DNA of 64,000 bases from an uncultured Rhodospirillales bacterium (GCA_937926175.1 CALANV010000043.1:104707-168706), one strand, 5' to 3'; positions 24,535 through 34,092 are shown, counted from the stretch's first letter. Translations and numbers: made by a program. Notes: a model not told the origin generated them from the letters alone.

Positions 24535-27003
24535 ATGATGCGGCTTCTCATCACATTGCTTGCCGGGTTGGGTTTCATCTGGCTCGCGCTTACGTCGGCG
24601 AATGCGACGGAGACGCCCGACGCACCGCCGGCAGCGACCGTACAGGCTGAGGTTGCCGACCCGGTGGCCGATGGCGATGCGGCTGCCGCTGCGTTCGACA
24701 CGGCTGCCTCTGTGGTCGACACGGTGAACGACAGCGAGCCGGCAATGCCGCCGCCGGCCGAAGTTTCAGCGGCAGCTGCACCCGAGGCGGTCGCGTCCGA
24801 AGCGACGGTGTCCGAAGCGGACGAGCCGGAAGCGACGGTCAGCGACATGACGGTGCCGGAACCGGAGTCGACATCCGGGACCGGCGACGTGTCGGCGACG
24901 GCGCCCGTGGTGCAGGAGGCGGCGCTTCCTGTCACGACCGCAACCGAGCCCGACAGCGCCCGTCGCAAGCCGACGGCGCAACAGGCGCCCACCGGTCCGC
25001 GCCACTTTGCGCGCGATCGTCGCGATGCCCGCATCATGATCGAGGCCGTCGCGGAGAGCTGGCTGCGGATCCGCGATGCGAAGGGCAAGCTCGTCTTCAT
25101 GCGCATCATGAAGCCCGGCGATACGTATCGCGTACCGAATCGTGCCGGCCTCCTGCTCGACACCGGCTATGCCCGCGGCCTCTTGCTGTGGGTGGATGGG
25201 ACGCCAGCCGTGCGCCTTTCCGGGCTCGTGCGCCGGTCGATCGAACTCGATCCCGATGCGCTTGCGCAGGGCATCGTCAAACAGTCGGGCGCTGCCGAGG
25301 CCGGTGCGCCGGCGGAAAGAGAGGAGAAGGCATCACCGGCGGCCGACCTGCGTGTGGCGGCGTTGTCAACCGCCGCATTCGATGTCACGTCGGGGATCGA
25401 GCCCGCGACCTCTCGCGGTGCGACCGACACGCCGGAGCCGGACGACACGACGTCCCGGCAACAGATCGCGGCGGTACCCGCAGCCGCCGTCGCACCGATC
25501 CAGCTCAAGCCGGCCGGGGACACATCGTCGGCCATCACCCAGGCGGCCGCACCCGTCGCGTTGCTGGCCTCCCGTGCTCCTTCCGTCGCGCCCGAACGGT
25601 CGCAACTGCATTCGGCCGCGATGAGCGCCGCGCTAACGGCGCGGGCTGCCGTGGCACCGCCAAATGCGACGGAGCCGGTCACCGCGGCGGCGGCCGTCAC
25701 GCCGGCCGGCGTCGTCGGCGCCGCCACTTCGCGGATCGGCGTCGAGGTCAACAAGGGCACGGTCATACGTTTACGGCAGCCGGCCGCGACGGTCTTCGTC
25801 GCCGATCCGGAGGTCGCCGACATCCAGGTGCGGTCGCCGGGCCTCGTCTATGTTTTCGGCAAGCGGGTCGGCGAAACCGTTCTCTATGCGGTCGACGACA
25901 ACGACCGTGTCCTCCTGAACACGACGGTGGTGGTGAGCCACAACGTCAGCCGGTTGCGTCAGGCGATCCGCGCCGTCGCGCCGGATGCGGCGGTGGAGGT
26001 CACGTCGGTCGATGGATCGTTGATCCTGACCGGAACCGTCGCGACGGCTGCGGAGGCCGAGAACATCCGGCGCGTCGCATCGCGTTTCGTGCCGGATCCG
26101 GCGAGCCTCATCAACCAGATCAAGATCGTGGCGCCCAACCAGATCAACCTGCGGGTCCGCATCGCCGAGGTGACGCGCGAAACGCTGAAATCGTTCGGCG
26201 TCAGCTGGGACGTGTTGGCGCAGACCGGCAGCTTCGCGTTCGGAATCGCCACCGGCCAGTTCGTCAGCGGCACGCCTCTCAACAACGTTGCGGTCGCTTC
26301 GCTCTCGCGCGGCTCGCTCGATCTCAATGCCCTGATCGATGCCCTCGGTACCGAGGGCCTAGTGACAGTTCTCGCCGAACCGAACCTGACGGCCATGAGC
26401 GGCGAAACCGCGAGCTTTCTCGCGGGCGGCGAGTTTCCGATCCCCGTCGCCTATCCGCAGAACAACACGATCTCGATCGAGTTCAAGCCGTTCGGCGTCA
26501 GTCTCGCGTTCACGCCCACATTGATCGACGGCAACCGCATCAATCTGAAGGTCCGGCCCGAGGTCAGCCAGCTCTCGTCCGCGGGCGCCATTCAGCTGAG
26601 CGGCTTCTCCATTCCGGCACTCTCGACCCGTCGCGCCGAGACCACCGTCGAGCTGGCAAGCGGGCAGAGCTTCGCCATCGCCGGTCTGCTCCAGAACAAC
26701 TCGGTGCAAGACATCTCCAAGGTACCGTTTCTCGGCGACGTACCGATCCTGGGGGCGCTGTTCCGCTCCGATCGCTTCCGCCGCAACGAGTCGGAACTCG
26801 TCATCATCGTGACGCCCTATATCGTCCGCCCGGTTTCGGGCACGCGGCTCGCGAGCCCGACCGACGGCCTCGTTCCGCCAAACGACGTCGAACGGATCAT
26901 CGGCGGCATGAACTATCGACAGCAGCTGTCCGACCGGTCCAAGGCGCCGCATCTTCCGGATGGGCGCACGCTGATCGGTCCGGCCGGTTTCGTCCTCGAG
27001 TGA
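24535..27003 (+). CDS. cpaC: Pilus secretin CpaC with an N-terminal DUF4115 (RodZ C-terminal-like) domain
   Basis: 822 aa, much longer than the usual 450-550 for CpaC. Order: signal peptide (about 1-22); Ala/Val/Glu-rich low-complexity stretch to about 150; a domain at about 163-242 (IMIEAVAESWLRIRDAKGKL, MKPGDTYRVPNRAGLLLDTG, ELDPDALAQG) that matches the RodZ periplasmic DUF4115 pattern; a second Ala/Pro-rich linker to about 395; then pilus/BON N-domains (VFVADPEVADIQVRSPG, VTSVDGSLILTGTV) and the secretin core (VLAEPNLTAMSGETASFLAG, GQSFAIAGLLQNN, VPFLGDVPILGALFRS). It forms the outer-membrane pore for the Flp pilus. ATG at 24535 lies 4 bases after the cpaB stop. Confidence 0.92.
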   Translation: MMRLLITLLAGLGFIWLALTSANATETPDAPPAATVQAEVADPVADGDAAAAAFDTAASVVDTVNDSEPAMPPPAEVSAAAAPEAVASEATVSEADEPEATVSDMTVPEPESTSGTGDVSATAPVVQEAALPVTTATEPDSARRKPTAQQAPTGPRHFARDRRDARIMIEAVAESWLRIRDAKGKLVFMRIMKPGDTYRVPNRAGLLLDTGYARGLLLWVDGTPAVRLSGLVRRSIELDPDALAQGIVKQSGAAEAGAPAEREEKASPAADLRVAALSTAAFDVTSGIEPATSRGATDTPEPDDTTSRQQIAAVPAAAVAPIQLKPAGDTSSAITQAAAPVALLASRAPSVAPERSQLHSAAMSAALTARAAVAPPNATEPVTAAAAVTPAGVVGAATSRIGVEVNKGTVIRLRQPAATVFVADPEVADIQVRSPGLVYVFGKRVGETVLYAVDDNDRVLLNTTVVVSHNVSRLRQAIRAVAPDAAVEVTSVDGSLILTGTVATAAEAENIRRVASRFVPDPASLINQIKIVAPNQINLRVRIAEVTRETLKSFGVSWDVLAQTGSFAFGIATGQFVSGTPLNNVAVASLSRGSLDLNALIDALGTEGLVTVLAEPNLTAMSGETASFLAGGEFPIPVAYPQNNTISIEFKPFGVSLAFTPTLIDGNRINLKVRPEVSQLSSAGAIQLSGFSIPALSTRRAETTVELASGQSFAIAGLLQNNSVQDISKVPFLGDVPILGALFRSDRFRRNESELVIIVTPYIVRPVSGTRLASPTDGLVPPNDVERIIGGMNYRQQLSDRSKAPHLPDGRTLIGPAGFVLE

Positions 27004-27011
27004 GGTGGCCC

Positions 27012-27671
27012 ATGCGGACGGTGCGACTCCATTCTTTCGTCGGCGCCATACTGCTCGTGGCCCTCGTGTTCCCGATCGCCGGCTGCGCGCCGCAAACGAG
27101 CCGATGGTCGCCTGTCGAGGCACCGAAAGAGAACAAGGTCACCTTCGTACGCGTCGGCCACGTCGTGCGTTTCGCGCCCGGCGACGATCGACTCGCGGTC
27201 ACCGAGGCAGACCGGCTCGCAGCCTTCCTCGCGCGTCACGAGGTCGGCTTCGGTGCGCGCGTCACGCTGCTGGGGCCCGACATGGCGACGACACGTCGCC
27301 GGATGGATGCCGTGGCGGCGGCGCTGGCGCCGGTCGGGATCAAGGTCGTGCGCGGCGGGCCGATCGAAGGCGCGAACGTCGCGCCCGGGGAGTTGCATGT
27401 CGTCGTGGAGCGCCACCTCGTGATCCCGCCGGCGTGTCCGGACTGGAGCAAACCGGCAGGCGAGGACTTCACGAACTATGCCGGCAGCAATTTCGGCTGC
27501 GCGACGGCGGTCAACCTCGGATTGATGGTCGCCGATCCGGCCGATCTGCTCGGCGGCCGCAGTCTGGGGCCGGCGGATGGCGACGTCGCCGCCCAGTCGA
27601 TCGAACGCTATCGCCTGGATAAGACGAAATCCCTGTTGCGCACGGACAGCATCACGACGGAGGGGAACTGA
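27012..27671 (+). CDS. cpaD: CpaD family pilus lipoprotein
   Basis: 219 aa. The lipoprotein signal has lipobox IAGC with Cys at about residue 25. The body matches the CpaD family of the Tad system: ADRLAAFLARHEVGFGARVT, a central VVVERHLVIPPACPDWSKP and SNFGCATAVNLGLMVADPAD, near the C-terminus. It is thought to act as a pilotin or partner of the CpaC secretin. ATG at 27012 with GAGGTGG upstream. Its stop overlaps the cpaE start by one base. Confidence 0.88.
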   Translation: MRTVRLHSFVGAILLVALVFPIAGCAPQTSRWSPVEAPKENKVTFVRVGHVVRFAPGDDRLAVTEADRLAAFLARHEVGFGARVTLLGPDMATTRRRMDAVAAALAPVGIKVVRGGPIEGANVAPGELHVVVERHLVIPPACPDWSKPAGEDFTNYAGSNFGCATAVNLGLMVADPADLLGGRSLGPADGDVAAQSIERYRLDKTKSLLRTDSITTEGN

Positions 27672-28882
27672 TGGCCGCACTTGCGCTCGCACGGAAGACG
27701 AGCATCGCGGTCGAGGCCAAGCACGTCGTCGCCTTCGTCGACGACGCCGCGACACGCGATGCCGTTTCGCGTGCCCTGCAGGAAGCGGGGATGACGAATG
27801 CGGTGATTCTCGACGGCGGAATCGCGGCTGCGCTGAAGCAGGTCGAACCGGGGGGCCTGACCCGAATCCTGATTGCGGACGTATCCGCGTCGGCGACCCC
27901 GGTCGCCGACGTCGCCGCGCTGTCGGCGGTGATCGATCCGGGAACGCGTCTCGTCGTCATCGGCACCATCAACGACGTCGCGCTGTTCAGGGATCTGCTG
28001 GGGGTAGGCGCCGTCGACTATCTGGTCAAGCCCGTCAACCCGCAGATGCTTCACGCGGCCCTGGTCGAGGGAGAGGTCGGCTTCAAGAGCAAGCGCGGTA
28101 CGGCCCAGACCGGACGCGTCGTCACCTTCATCGGCGCGCGAGGCGGCGTCGGCGCGACGACCGTCGCCGTCAATACCGCATGGCTGCTCGCGCACGATCG
28201 CAAGCAGAAGACGGCCCTGGTCGATCTCGACATCCATTTCGGCACCGCCGCCCTGCTGCTCGACCTCGAGCCGGGTCGGGGTCTGCGCGAGGCCCTCGAG
28301 CGACCCGAGCGCATCGACACCCTGTTCATCGACCGCGCGATGGCGAAGGCCGGTGAGCAGCTGTTCGTGCTTGGTGGTGAGGAGCCGCTGAACGAGAACC
28401 CGCCGGTCGACCCAAGGGCGCTCGATGTTCTCGTGACCGAGCTGCGCCAGAACTTCGGATGGGTCGTGCTCGACATGCCCCGGACGTTCCTGTTGGGCCG
28501 GCCCCAGGCCATCAGTGCGGTAACCGACATCGTGCTCGTCACGGACCTTTCGCTCGTGGGCATCCGCGACACGCTGCGGATCCTCGAGATCATAAAGGCG
28601 ACGTCGCCCGAAGCGCGCGTGAAACTCGCGGCCGTCAATCCGGACGGGAGTCGTTCCAAGGTCGGGCGGACGGATTTCGAGCGCAGTGTCGGTCGCAAGC
28701 TGGATTACGACATTCCCTTCGATGCGAAGGTCGCCGCAGCCGGTGCCAACGGCGGCAAGCCCGTCGCGGTGATTGCGCGCAGCAGCCGTCTGGCCAAGTC
28801 GCTGCAACGTATCTCGGCCGATCTCGCCGGCGGGAACAACCGGAAGGGGGCCAGCCTCCTGACGCGCTGGCTGCGGAGATGA
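27671..28882 (+). CDS. cpaE: Pilus localisation ATPase CpaE (TadZ-like)
   Basis: 403 aa. Residues about 15-130 form a receiver-like domain without a clear phospho-acceptor Asp (atypical receiver). From about 148 lies a MinD/ParA ATPase with deviant Walker A GARGGVGATT, then KTALVDLDIHFGTAALLLDL and FGWVVLDMPRTFLLG. CpaE/TadZ positions the Tad machine, often at a pole, and works with CpaF. The gene overlaps cpaD by 1 base and cpaF by 4 bases. Confidence 0.92.
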   Translation: MAALALARKTSIAVEAKHVVAFVDDAATRDAVSRALQEAGMTNAVILDGGIAAALKQVEPGGLTRILIADVSASATPVADVAALSAVIDPGTRLVVIGTINDVALFRDLLGVGAVDYLVKPVNPQMLHAALVEGEVGFKSKRGTAQTGRVVTFIGARGGVGATTVAVNTAWLLAHDRKQKTALVDLDIHFGTAALLLDLEPGRGLREALERPERIDTLFIDRAMAKAGEQLFVLGGEEPLNENPPVDPRALDVLVTELRQNFGWVVLDMPRTFLLGRPQAISAVTDIVLVTDLSLVGIRDTLRILEIIKATSPEARVKLAAVNPDGSRSKVGRTDFERSVGRKLDYDIPFDAKVAAAGANGGKPVAVIARSSRLAKSLQRISADLAGGNNRKGASLLTRWLRR

Positions 28883-30540
28883 CGCCGGGGCAGAACCCAT
28901 CGCACGCCGTCGTTACCAGTCTGGCCGAACGGCGCAGCCGTCTCGCAGGTGCGGCGGAGGCGCCGCCGCGTATACCCGACAGACGTGAGCAGTTCGAGGC
29001 CGCCCGAGAGGTCCTGGCGGCGCAGATCGAGCAGCGGATCGATCCGGCCATGCGCCGGCAGATGTCGCGGGGCGAACTCGCCCGCATGATCGGCGAGGCG
29101 GTCGCGACGTATCTAAGCGAGAACTCGATAAGAGCCTCGCTGTTGGAGCAGCGCGACCTCGTGACGGCTCTGCTGAACGGGTTGCTCAGCCGCACGGCCG
29201 CACCGCCGCAGGCAGAGGACCCGACGGATCCGCTGGCGGTTCCGCCGAGCACGCCGCCCGCGCCGATCAAGTCCGTTGCGCCCACGACGACCGTCGAGGC
29301 CGCCAAGCAACGGATCCAGCCGTTGCTGATGGAGCGGATCGATGTCGGTGCGGCGGCCCAGCTGCCGCGAAACGAGCTCGAGCGGCAGATCGCCGACATC
29401 GTCAGCGAACTGCTCTCGGAGCTCAAACTTCACCTCAACGTACGCGAGCAGCAGGAACTCGTCGTTGCGCTGCTCGACGAAATGCTGGGGCTCGGGCCTC
29501 TCGAACCGCTCCTGAAGGACGAGACCGTGACCGACATCATGGTGAACGGTCCAAAGCAGGTCTACGTCGAACGCAACGGCAAGCTCGAGCTCACCGACGT
29601 CCGGTTCCGCGACAACGCGCACGTCATGAACATCGCGACGCGCATCGTCAGTCGCGTCGGGCGTCGTATCGACGAGTCGGTGCCGCTGTGCGATGCGCGT
29701 CTCCTCGACGGCAGCCGCGTCAACATCATCATTCCGCCGCTCGCCATCGACGGACCGGCGATCTCGATCCGCAAGTTCAGCAAGAAATCGATCACGCTCG
29801 AGACCATGGTCGAGCAGCAGAACATCTCGCCGGCCATGGCCACCGTCCTGAAGATCGCGGCGCGCTGCCGGCTGAACATCCTGATTTCGGGCGGTACCGG
29901 TTCGGGCAAGACGACGCTGCTGAACGCCCTGTCGCGCATGATCGACCACGGCGAACGCATCGTCACCATCGAGGACGCCGCCGAACTGCGTCTGCAGCAG
30001 CCGCACGTGGTTCGCCTCGAGACGCGTCCGCCCAACCTCGAAGGAGAGGGCGAGGTGACGATGCGCGATCTCGTCAAGAACGCGCTGCGCATGCGACCGG
30101 ATCGCATCATTCTGGGCGAGATCCGCGGCGCCGAAGCGATCGACATGCTTCAGGCGATGAACACCGGCCACGACGGTTCGATGTGTACGATCCACGCCAA
30201 CCGGCCGCGCGAGGCGCTGACGCGCCTCGAGAACATGGTGGGAATGGCGGGCATCAATCTGCCGAGCAAGGCGGTGCGGACGCAGATCGCCGCGGCCGTC
30301 AACCTGATCGTCCAGGTCAGCCGCATGCGCGACGGTGTCCGGCGCGTCACGCATGTGGTGGAAGTGGTCGGCATGGAAGGGGACGTAATCACGACGCAGG
30401 ACCTGTTCCTTTACCAGTACCAGGGCGAGGACAAGGACGGGCGGCTCCGCGGCACGTTCCAATCGACGGGGCTACGGCCGCATTTCCTGCCGCGGGCGGA
30501 ATACTACGGTCTGGACCGTGCGCTTCTGGAGGCCATATGA
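28879..30540 (+). CDS. cpaF: Pilus assembly ATPase CpaF (TadA) with duplicated N-terminal helical domain
   Basis: 553 aa, longer than the usual ~450-500. Catalytic parts: GPLEPLLKDETVTDIMVNG, Walker A SGGTGSGKTTLLNALS, Walker B region RMRPDRIILGEIRGAEA, and the His box GHDGSMCTIHAN. It powers Flp pilus extension (and retraction in some Tad systems) from the cytoplasm. The N-terminal helical domain is present twice: residues about 37-103 (RIDPAMRRQMSRGELARMI, LLEQRDLVTALLNGLLS) and about 136-202 (RIDVGAAAQLPRNELERQI, VREQQELVVALLDEMLG). Linkers are Pro-rich. ATG overlaps the cpaE stop. Confidence 0.95.
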   Translation: MTPGQNPSHAVVTSLAERRSRLAGAAEAPPRIPDRREQFEAAREVLAAQIEQRIDPAMRRQMSRGELARMIGEAVATYLSENSIRASLLEQRDLVTALLNGLLSRTAAPPQAEDPTDPLAVPPSTPPAPIKSVAPTTTVEAAKQRIQPLLMERIDVGAAAQLPRNELERQIADIVSELLSELKLHLNVREQQELVVALLDEMLGLGPLEPLLKDETVTDIMVNGPKQVYVERNGKLELTDVRFRDNAHVMNIATRIVSRVGRRIDESVPLCDARLLDGSRVNIIIPPLAIDGPAISIRKFSKKSITLETMVEQQNISPAMATVLKIAARCRLNILISGGTGSGKTTLLNALSRMIDHGERIVTIEDAAELRLQQPHVVRLETRPPNLEGEGEVTMRDLVKNALRMRPDRIILGEIRGAEAIDMLQAMNTGHDGSMCTIHANRPREALTRLENMVGMAGINLPSKAVRTQIAAAVNLIVQVSRMRDGVRRVTHVVEVVGMEGDVITTQDLFLYQYQGEDKDGRLRGTFQSTGLRPHFLPRAEYYGLDRALLEAI

Positions 30541-31544
30541 CGGATCTCGCCGCGTTGCTGCCGGCCGGAGAGGATGGGCTCGTCCTGATCGTGGCGGTGA
30601 GCACGGTCATGTTCCTGATGCTGCTCGCCGCTGCGGCATTCAGCGCGCGTCAGGGCCGTGCCGTTGCGCGCCGGATCCAAAGCGTCTGTGCGCGTCATGG
30701 TAGTGACCGGAAGGCCGCCCATGTCGCGATCCGGCGGGCGGAGCCGGGCGGCGCGCTGAACGGTCTGGCGCGGGCAGCAGGCCGGTGGCTGCCGCGACGC
30801 GCCGCGCTTCAGGCCCGACTCGCCCGCACCGGCTATCCGATCACGATCGGACATTACGTCCTCGCGGTGCTCGCGGTCGGCGTTCTGCAGGCGCTGGCGA
30901 GCGGAATGATCTTCGGCCTGCCGCCCCTCCTCGCGGGCCTGACCGGCATCACCCAGGGGCTGCTGCTCCCGCATCTCGTCATCGGGTTTCTCGGCAGGCG
31001 CCGGCTGAAGCGGTTCGTGGCCCGTTTTCCGGAAGCGATCGACCTGATCGTGCGCGGCCTTCGCTCGGGCCTGCCGGTCTCGGAGTCCATCGGGGTCGTG
31101 GGACGCGAGGTCGCAGAGCCGGTCGGGCCCGAATTCCGGCTGGTCGATCAGAGCGTGCGACTCGGCCGGTCGCTCGATGAGGCGTTGTGGGACGCGGCCC
31201 AGCGCATCGATGTTCCCGAGTTCAAATTCTTCATCATCAGTCTGTCCGTGCAGCGCGAGACGGGCGGCAATCTCGCCGAGACGCTGGAAAACCTCTCCGA
31301 CATCCTGCGTCGTCGCCGGCAGATGCAGCTCAAGATCAAGGCATTGTCGAGCGAAGCACGGGCGAGTGCCATGATCATCGGCTCGCTGCCGTTCGTCATG
31401 TTCGGAATCCTGCTGCTGGTGAACGGCGACTACGTCCTGGACCTGTTCCGGGATCCGCGCGGCATGGTGATGGTCGGCATCGGCCTTTTCTTCATGACGA
31501 TCGGCATCGTCGTCATGGCCAAGATGGTCCGGTTCGAAATATGA
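30537..31544 (+). CDS. tadB: Type II/IV secretion platform protein TadB
   Basis: A 335-aa inner-membrane protein with an N-terminal helix, a central helix pair (YVLAVLAVGVLQALASGMIF), a cytoplasmic T2SSF domain (RFPEAIDLIVRGLRSGLPVS, FFIISLSVQRETGGNLAETL) and a C-terminal helix pair. It is the platform on which CpaF acts. ATGA overlaps join it to cpaF before and tadC after. Confidence 0.92.
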   Translation: MTDLAALLPAGEDGLVLIVAVSTVMFLMLLAAAAFSARQGRAVARRIQSVCARHGSDRKAAHVAIRRAEPGGALNGLARAAGRWLPRRAALQARLARTGYPITIGHYVLAVLAVGVLQALASGMIFGLPPLLAGLTGITQGLLLPHLVIGFLGRRRLKRFVARFPEAIDLIVRGLRSGLPVSESIGVVGREVAEPVGPEFRLVDQSVRLGRSLDEALWDAAQRIDVPEFKFFIISLSVQRETGGNLAETLENLSDILRRRRQMQLKIKALSSEARASAMIIGSLPFVMFGILLLVNGDYVLDLFRDPRGMVMVGIGLFFMTIGIVVMAKMVRFEI

Positions 31545-32515
31545 GCTGGAGTCAGTTTCTTCCCGGAGGTATGACGCCTGACGACCTGATCGTCGCCTGC
31601 GCGGCGCTGTCCGCGATCGCCAGCGTGATCGCGGTCTGGCAGGCGCTGCTCGTGCGCGATCCACTGGGGCCGCGCCTCAAGGCCATTGCTGCACGGCGCG
31701 AGCGCCTGAAGGCGGAGATGCTCGCGCCGGGCCGGCGTGATCGGCGTGCCGCCGCCGAGGGGCTGATGCACCGCGTCGTACGGACCTTGAATCTTCTGCG
31801 CGGTCGCGAGGCGGACCGGGCGCGCCTTGCCCTTGCCCGCGCCGGCTTCCGGTCGAAGGACGCGTTGATCACCTATCTGTTCTGCCGCGTCAGCCTGCCG
31901 TTCGTCTTCGGCGCTCTCACGCTGGCTGCCATCGACTGGCTTCATCTGTTTCATTTTGCGCAGCCGTTCCGGCTGCCGCTCGCCCTCCTGGCGGTCCTGC
32001 TCGGTGCCGTCGCGCCGGGGCTCTACGTGAAGAACGCCGCCGACAAACGCAAGGCGGCCATCCAGAAGGGATTGCCGGACGGACTGGATCTGCTCGTCAT
32101 CTGCGCGGAGGCGGGCCTCAGCCTCGATGCGGCACTCATGCGGGTGTCGCGGGAGATCGGCGGATCCTGCCCGGAGCTTGCGGACGAGTTCGGTCTGACG
32201 GCGATCGAGCTCAGCTTCCTGCCGGATCGCCGCCAGGCACTTGAGAACCTCAATCAGCGGACCGACATGGCCTCGATCCGCGGGGTCGTCAATACGCTGC
32301 AGCAGACCGAGAAATACGGTACGCCGCTGGCGCATTCGCTGCGCGTGCTCAGCGCCGAGTTCCGGAACGCGCGGCTCATGAAGGCGGAGGAACGGGCGGC
32401 GCGGCTGCCGGCGATCCTGACGGTGCCGATGATCGTCTTCATCCTGCCGCCGCTGTTCATCGTCCTGATCGGTCCGGCCATCCTCCGGACGATCGATGCG
32501 ATGGGGAGCCTCTGA
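31541..32515 (+). CDS. tadC: Type II/IV secretion platform protein TadC
   Basis: A 324-aa paralogue of TadB: N-terminal helix (LIVACAALSAIASVIAVWQA), T2SSF domain with GLPDGLDLLVICAEAGLSLD, RVSREIGGSCPELADEF and GTPLAHSLRVLSAEFRN, and C-terminal helix MIVFILPPLFIVLIGPAIL. It pairs with TadB in the inner-membrane platform. Last of the tightly overlapping plus-strand cpa/tad run; tadD follows on the opposite strand, 29 bases away. Confidence 0.92.
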   Translation: MSWSQFLPGGMTPDDLIVACAALSAIASVIAVWQALLVRDPLGPRLKAIAARRERLKAEMLAPGRRDRRAAAEGLMHRVVRTLNLLRGREADRARLALARAGFRSKDALITYLFCRVSLPFVFGALTLAAIDWLHLFHFAQPFRLPLALLAVLLGAVAPGLYVKNAADKRKAAIQKGLPDGLDLLVICAEAGLSLDAALMRVSREIGGSCPELADEFGLTAIELSFLPDRRQALENLNQRTDMASIRGVVNTLQQTEKYGTPLAHSLRVLSAEFRNARLMKAEERAARLPAILTVPMIVFILPPLFIVLIGPAILRTIDAMGSL

Positions 32516-32544
32516 TGCGCGGTCGGAACGCGGCGTCTATGCGA

Positions 32545-33444
32545 TCACTGGATCTGGGTGTCTGCGCCCAGTCCCATGACTTCGCGCCGCACCGGGTTGG
32601 CGCCGAGCGCGGAGGTCCGGGGGCGTTCAGCGAGCTCGCGCAGGACGCCGTAGTAGGCGAGATTGCTCTCGACCGCTTTGGCATCGAGGTCGATTCGTGC
32701 GATGCGCGCCGCCGCGTCGAGGTCGCCGGAAAGACCGTAGACCAGCGCGAGGTTCTGCCGGTTGCGCGGCGTCGCCGCCGGGTGGAATGCAAGCGGGCGG
32801 AGCAGGTCGATCGCCTCCTGAAAGTCACCGCTGAGCGCAAGCGACAGACCGAGATTGTTTCGCAGCATCAGGTTGTCGGGCGCGATCGCCAAGCCAGCAC
32901 GATAGTGCTTCTGGGCCATGCGGTGATTGCCCATCATGTCGTGGACGACGCCGAGGCTGTTGTGGACGCGCGGGTCGTTCGCATCGACCGCAAGGGCCGC
33001 CTCGAACTGCGGCAGTGCCAGCTCGGGCTGGTCGAGCGACAGCAGCGCGTTGCCGAGGCCGCGCAGCGCGTCCGCGTTCTGCGGGGCGATGGCGATGGCT
33101 TTCCGGTACGCTTCCGCCGCTTCGTTGAACGCGCGCAGGTCGTAGAGGGCGGCGCCGAGCTTCAACAGCGGCTCGACCTCGTTCGGCGCGAGCGCATGGG
33201 CACGGCGATAGAGACCGACCGCACCCGCAGGGTCGCCGCTCGTGCGCATCGCGTCGCCGACGCGCAGCAGTGCGAGATGGCTGGTGGGATCGGCGGCGAG
33301 CGGGGTCGCCGGCGCGACGCTCGACTGAACGACGTCGCCTGCGCAGGCGCCGAGCAGGGAGCTTACGGCGATCGCCAGGCCCGCGATCTGCACGGCGCGC
33401 CGACCGGATCGACGACGGGACACGGTGAGGAGCCTCCTGCGCAT
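32545..33444 (-). CDS. tadD: Tetratricopeptide lipoprotein TadD
   Basis: 299 aa. A basic N-terminus and hydrophobic signal end in LLGAC, a lipobox with Cys at about residue 34. TPR units follow, e.g. GDPAGAVGLYRRAHALAPNE, AFNEAAEAYRKAIAIAPQNA, QPELALPQFEAALAVDANDP and NHRMAQKHYRAGLAIAPDN. TadD helps the secretin assemble or localise. ATG at 33444 is chosen because the signal peptide starts there; the frame is open further up to 33843 only by chance. It is convergent with tadC and divergent from tadE. Confidence 0.88.
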   Translation of the reverse strand: MRRRLLTVSRRRSGRRAVQIAGLAIAVSSLLGACAGDVVQSSVAPATPLAADPTSHLALLRVGDAMRTSGDPAGAVGLYRRAHALAPNEVEPLLKLGAALYDLRAFNEAAEAYRKAIAIAPQNADALRGLGNALLSLDQPELALPQFEAALAVDANDPRVHNSLGVVHDMMGNHRMAQKHYRAGLAIAPDNLMLRNNLGLSLALSGDFQEAIDLLRPLAFHPAATPRNRQNLALVYGLSGDLDAAARIARIDLDAKAVESNLAYYGVLRELAERPRTSALGANPVRREVMGLGADTQIQ

Positions 33445-33489
33445 GAGGCCGAAAGCGTAGGAGCGGCGGCTTAACGAAGGGTAAAGTGG

Positions 33490-34092
33490 ATGAACGCCAC
33501 GCGCACCTGCTTGCAGCGATTGGACCGGCTCTGCGCCGACCGCAGCGGCGGGGCGGCCATCGAATTCGCGTTCATCGCGATGCCGCTGATCGTGCTGGTG
33601 ATCGGCATCATCGAGGTCGCGATGATTCTGTTCGTCAACGTGCTGCTCGAAGGCGGCGTGCGGGATGCGGCCCGCTTCGGCATCACCGGTTATTCGCCGG
33701 TCGGGACCGACCGGGCCGCCGTCATTCGCGACATCATCAGGCGGCGATCTGTCGGCATGATCGACATGTCCAAGGTCAGGATCGAGACCCTGGTCTATCA
33801 GAACTTCTCGGATATCGGTAAGCCGGAGCCGTTCACCGACCAACCGCCGTTCAACGGCACGTATGACGTGGGCGAGCCTTTCGTCGACGTGAACGGCAAC
33901 AGCAAGTGGGACGCGGACATGGGTGCCGCCGGGGTCGGGGGGCCGGGCGCGGTCGTGGTCTATCGCGTGAGCTACGATTGGCCGTTGCTGACCGGGCTGC
34001 TCGCGCCTCTGCTCGGCGACAACGGCTATGTGTCGCTGCAGGCGAGCGTCGCCGTCCGGAACGAACCGTTCCAGCTGCCGGGGGCGAGCTGA
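33490..34092 (+). CDS. tadE: TadE-type pseudopilin
   Basis: 200 aa. Prepilin-like start: RSGGAAIEFAFIAMPLIVLV, with G-A-A-I-EF matching the cleavage and Glu5 rule for CpaA processing, then a long hydrophobic helix. GGVRDAARFGITG is typical of TadE. The C-terminal half is a periplasmic domain with many aromatic and Gly residues. It overlaps the next gene by one base (TGATG). Confidence 0.88.
   Translation: MNATRTCLQRLDRLCADRSGGAAIEFAFIAMPLIVLVIGIIEVAMILFVNVLLEGGVRDAARFGITGYSPVGTDRAAVIRDIIRRRSVGMIDMSKVRIETLVYQNFSDIGKPEPFTDQPPFNGTYDVGEPFVDVNGNSKWDADMGAAGVGGPGAVVVYRVSYDWPLLTGLLAPLLGDNGYVSLQASVAVRNEPFQLPGAS

Noticed and set aside
28459..28878. Open frame continuing upstream of cpaF
   Set aside because: It lies inside cpaE in another phase; the ATGA overlap at 28879 and the cpaF N-terminal domain fix the start.
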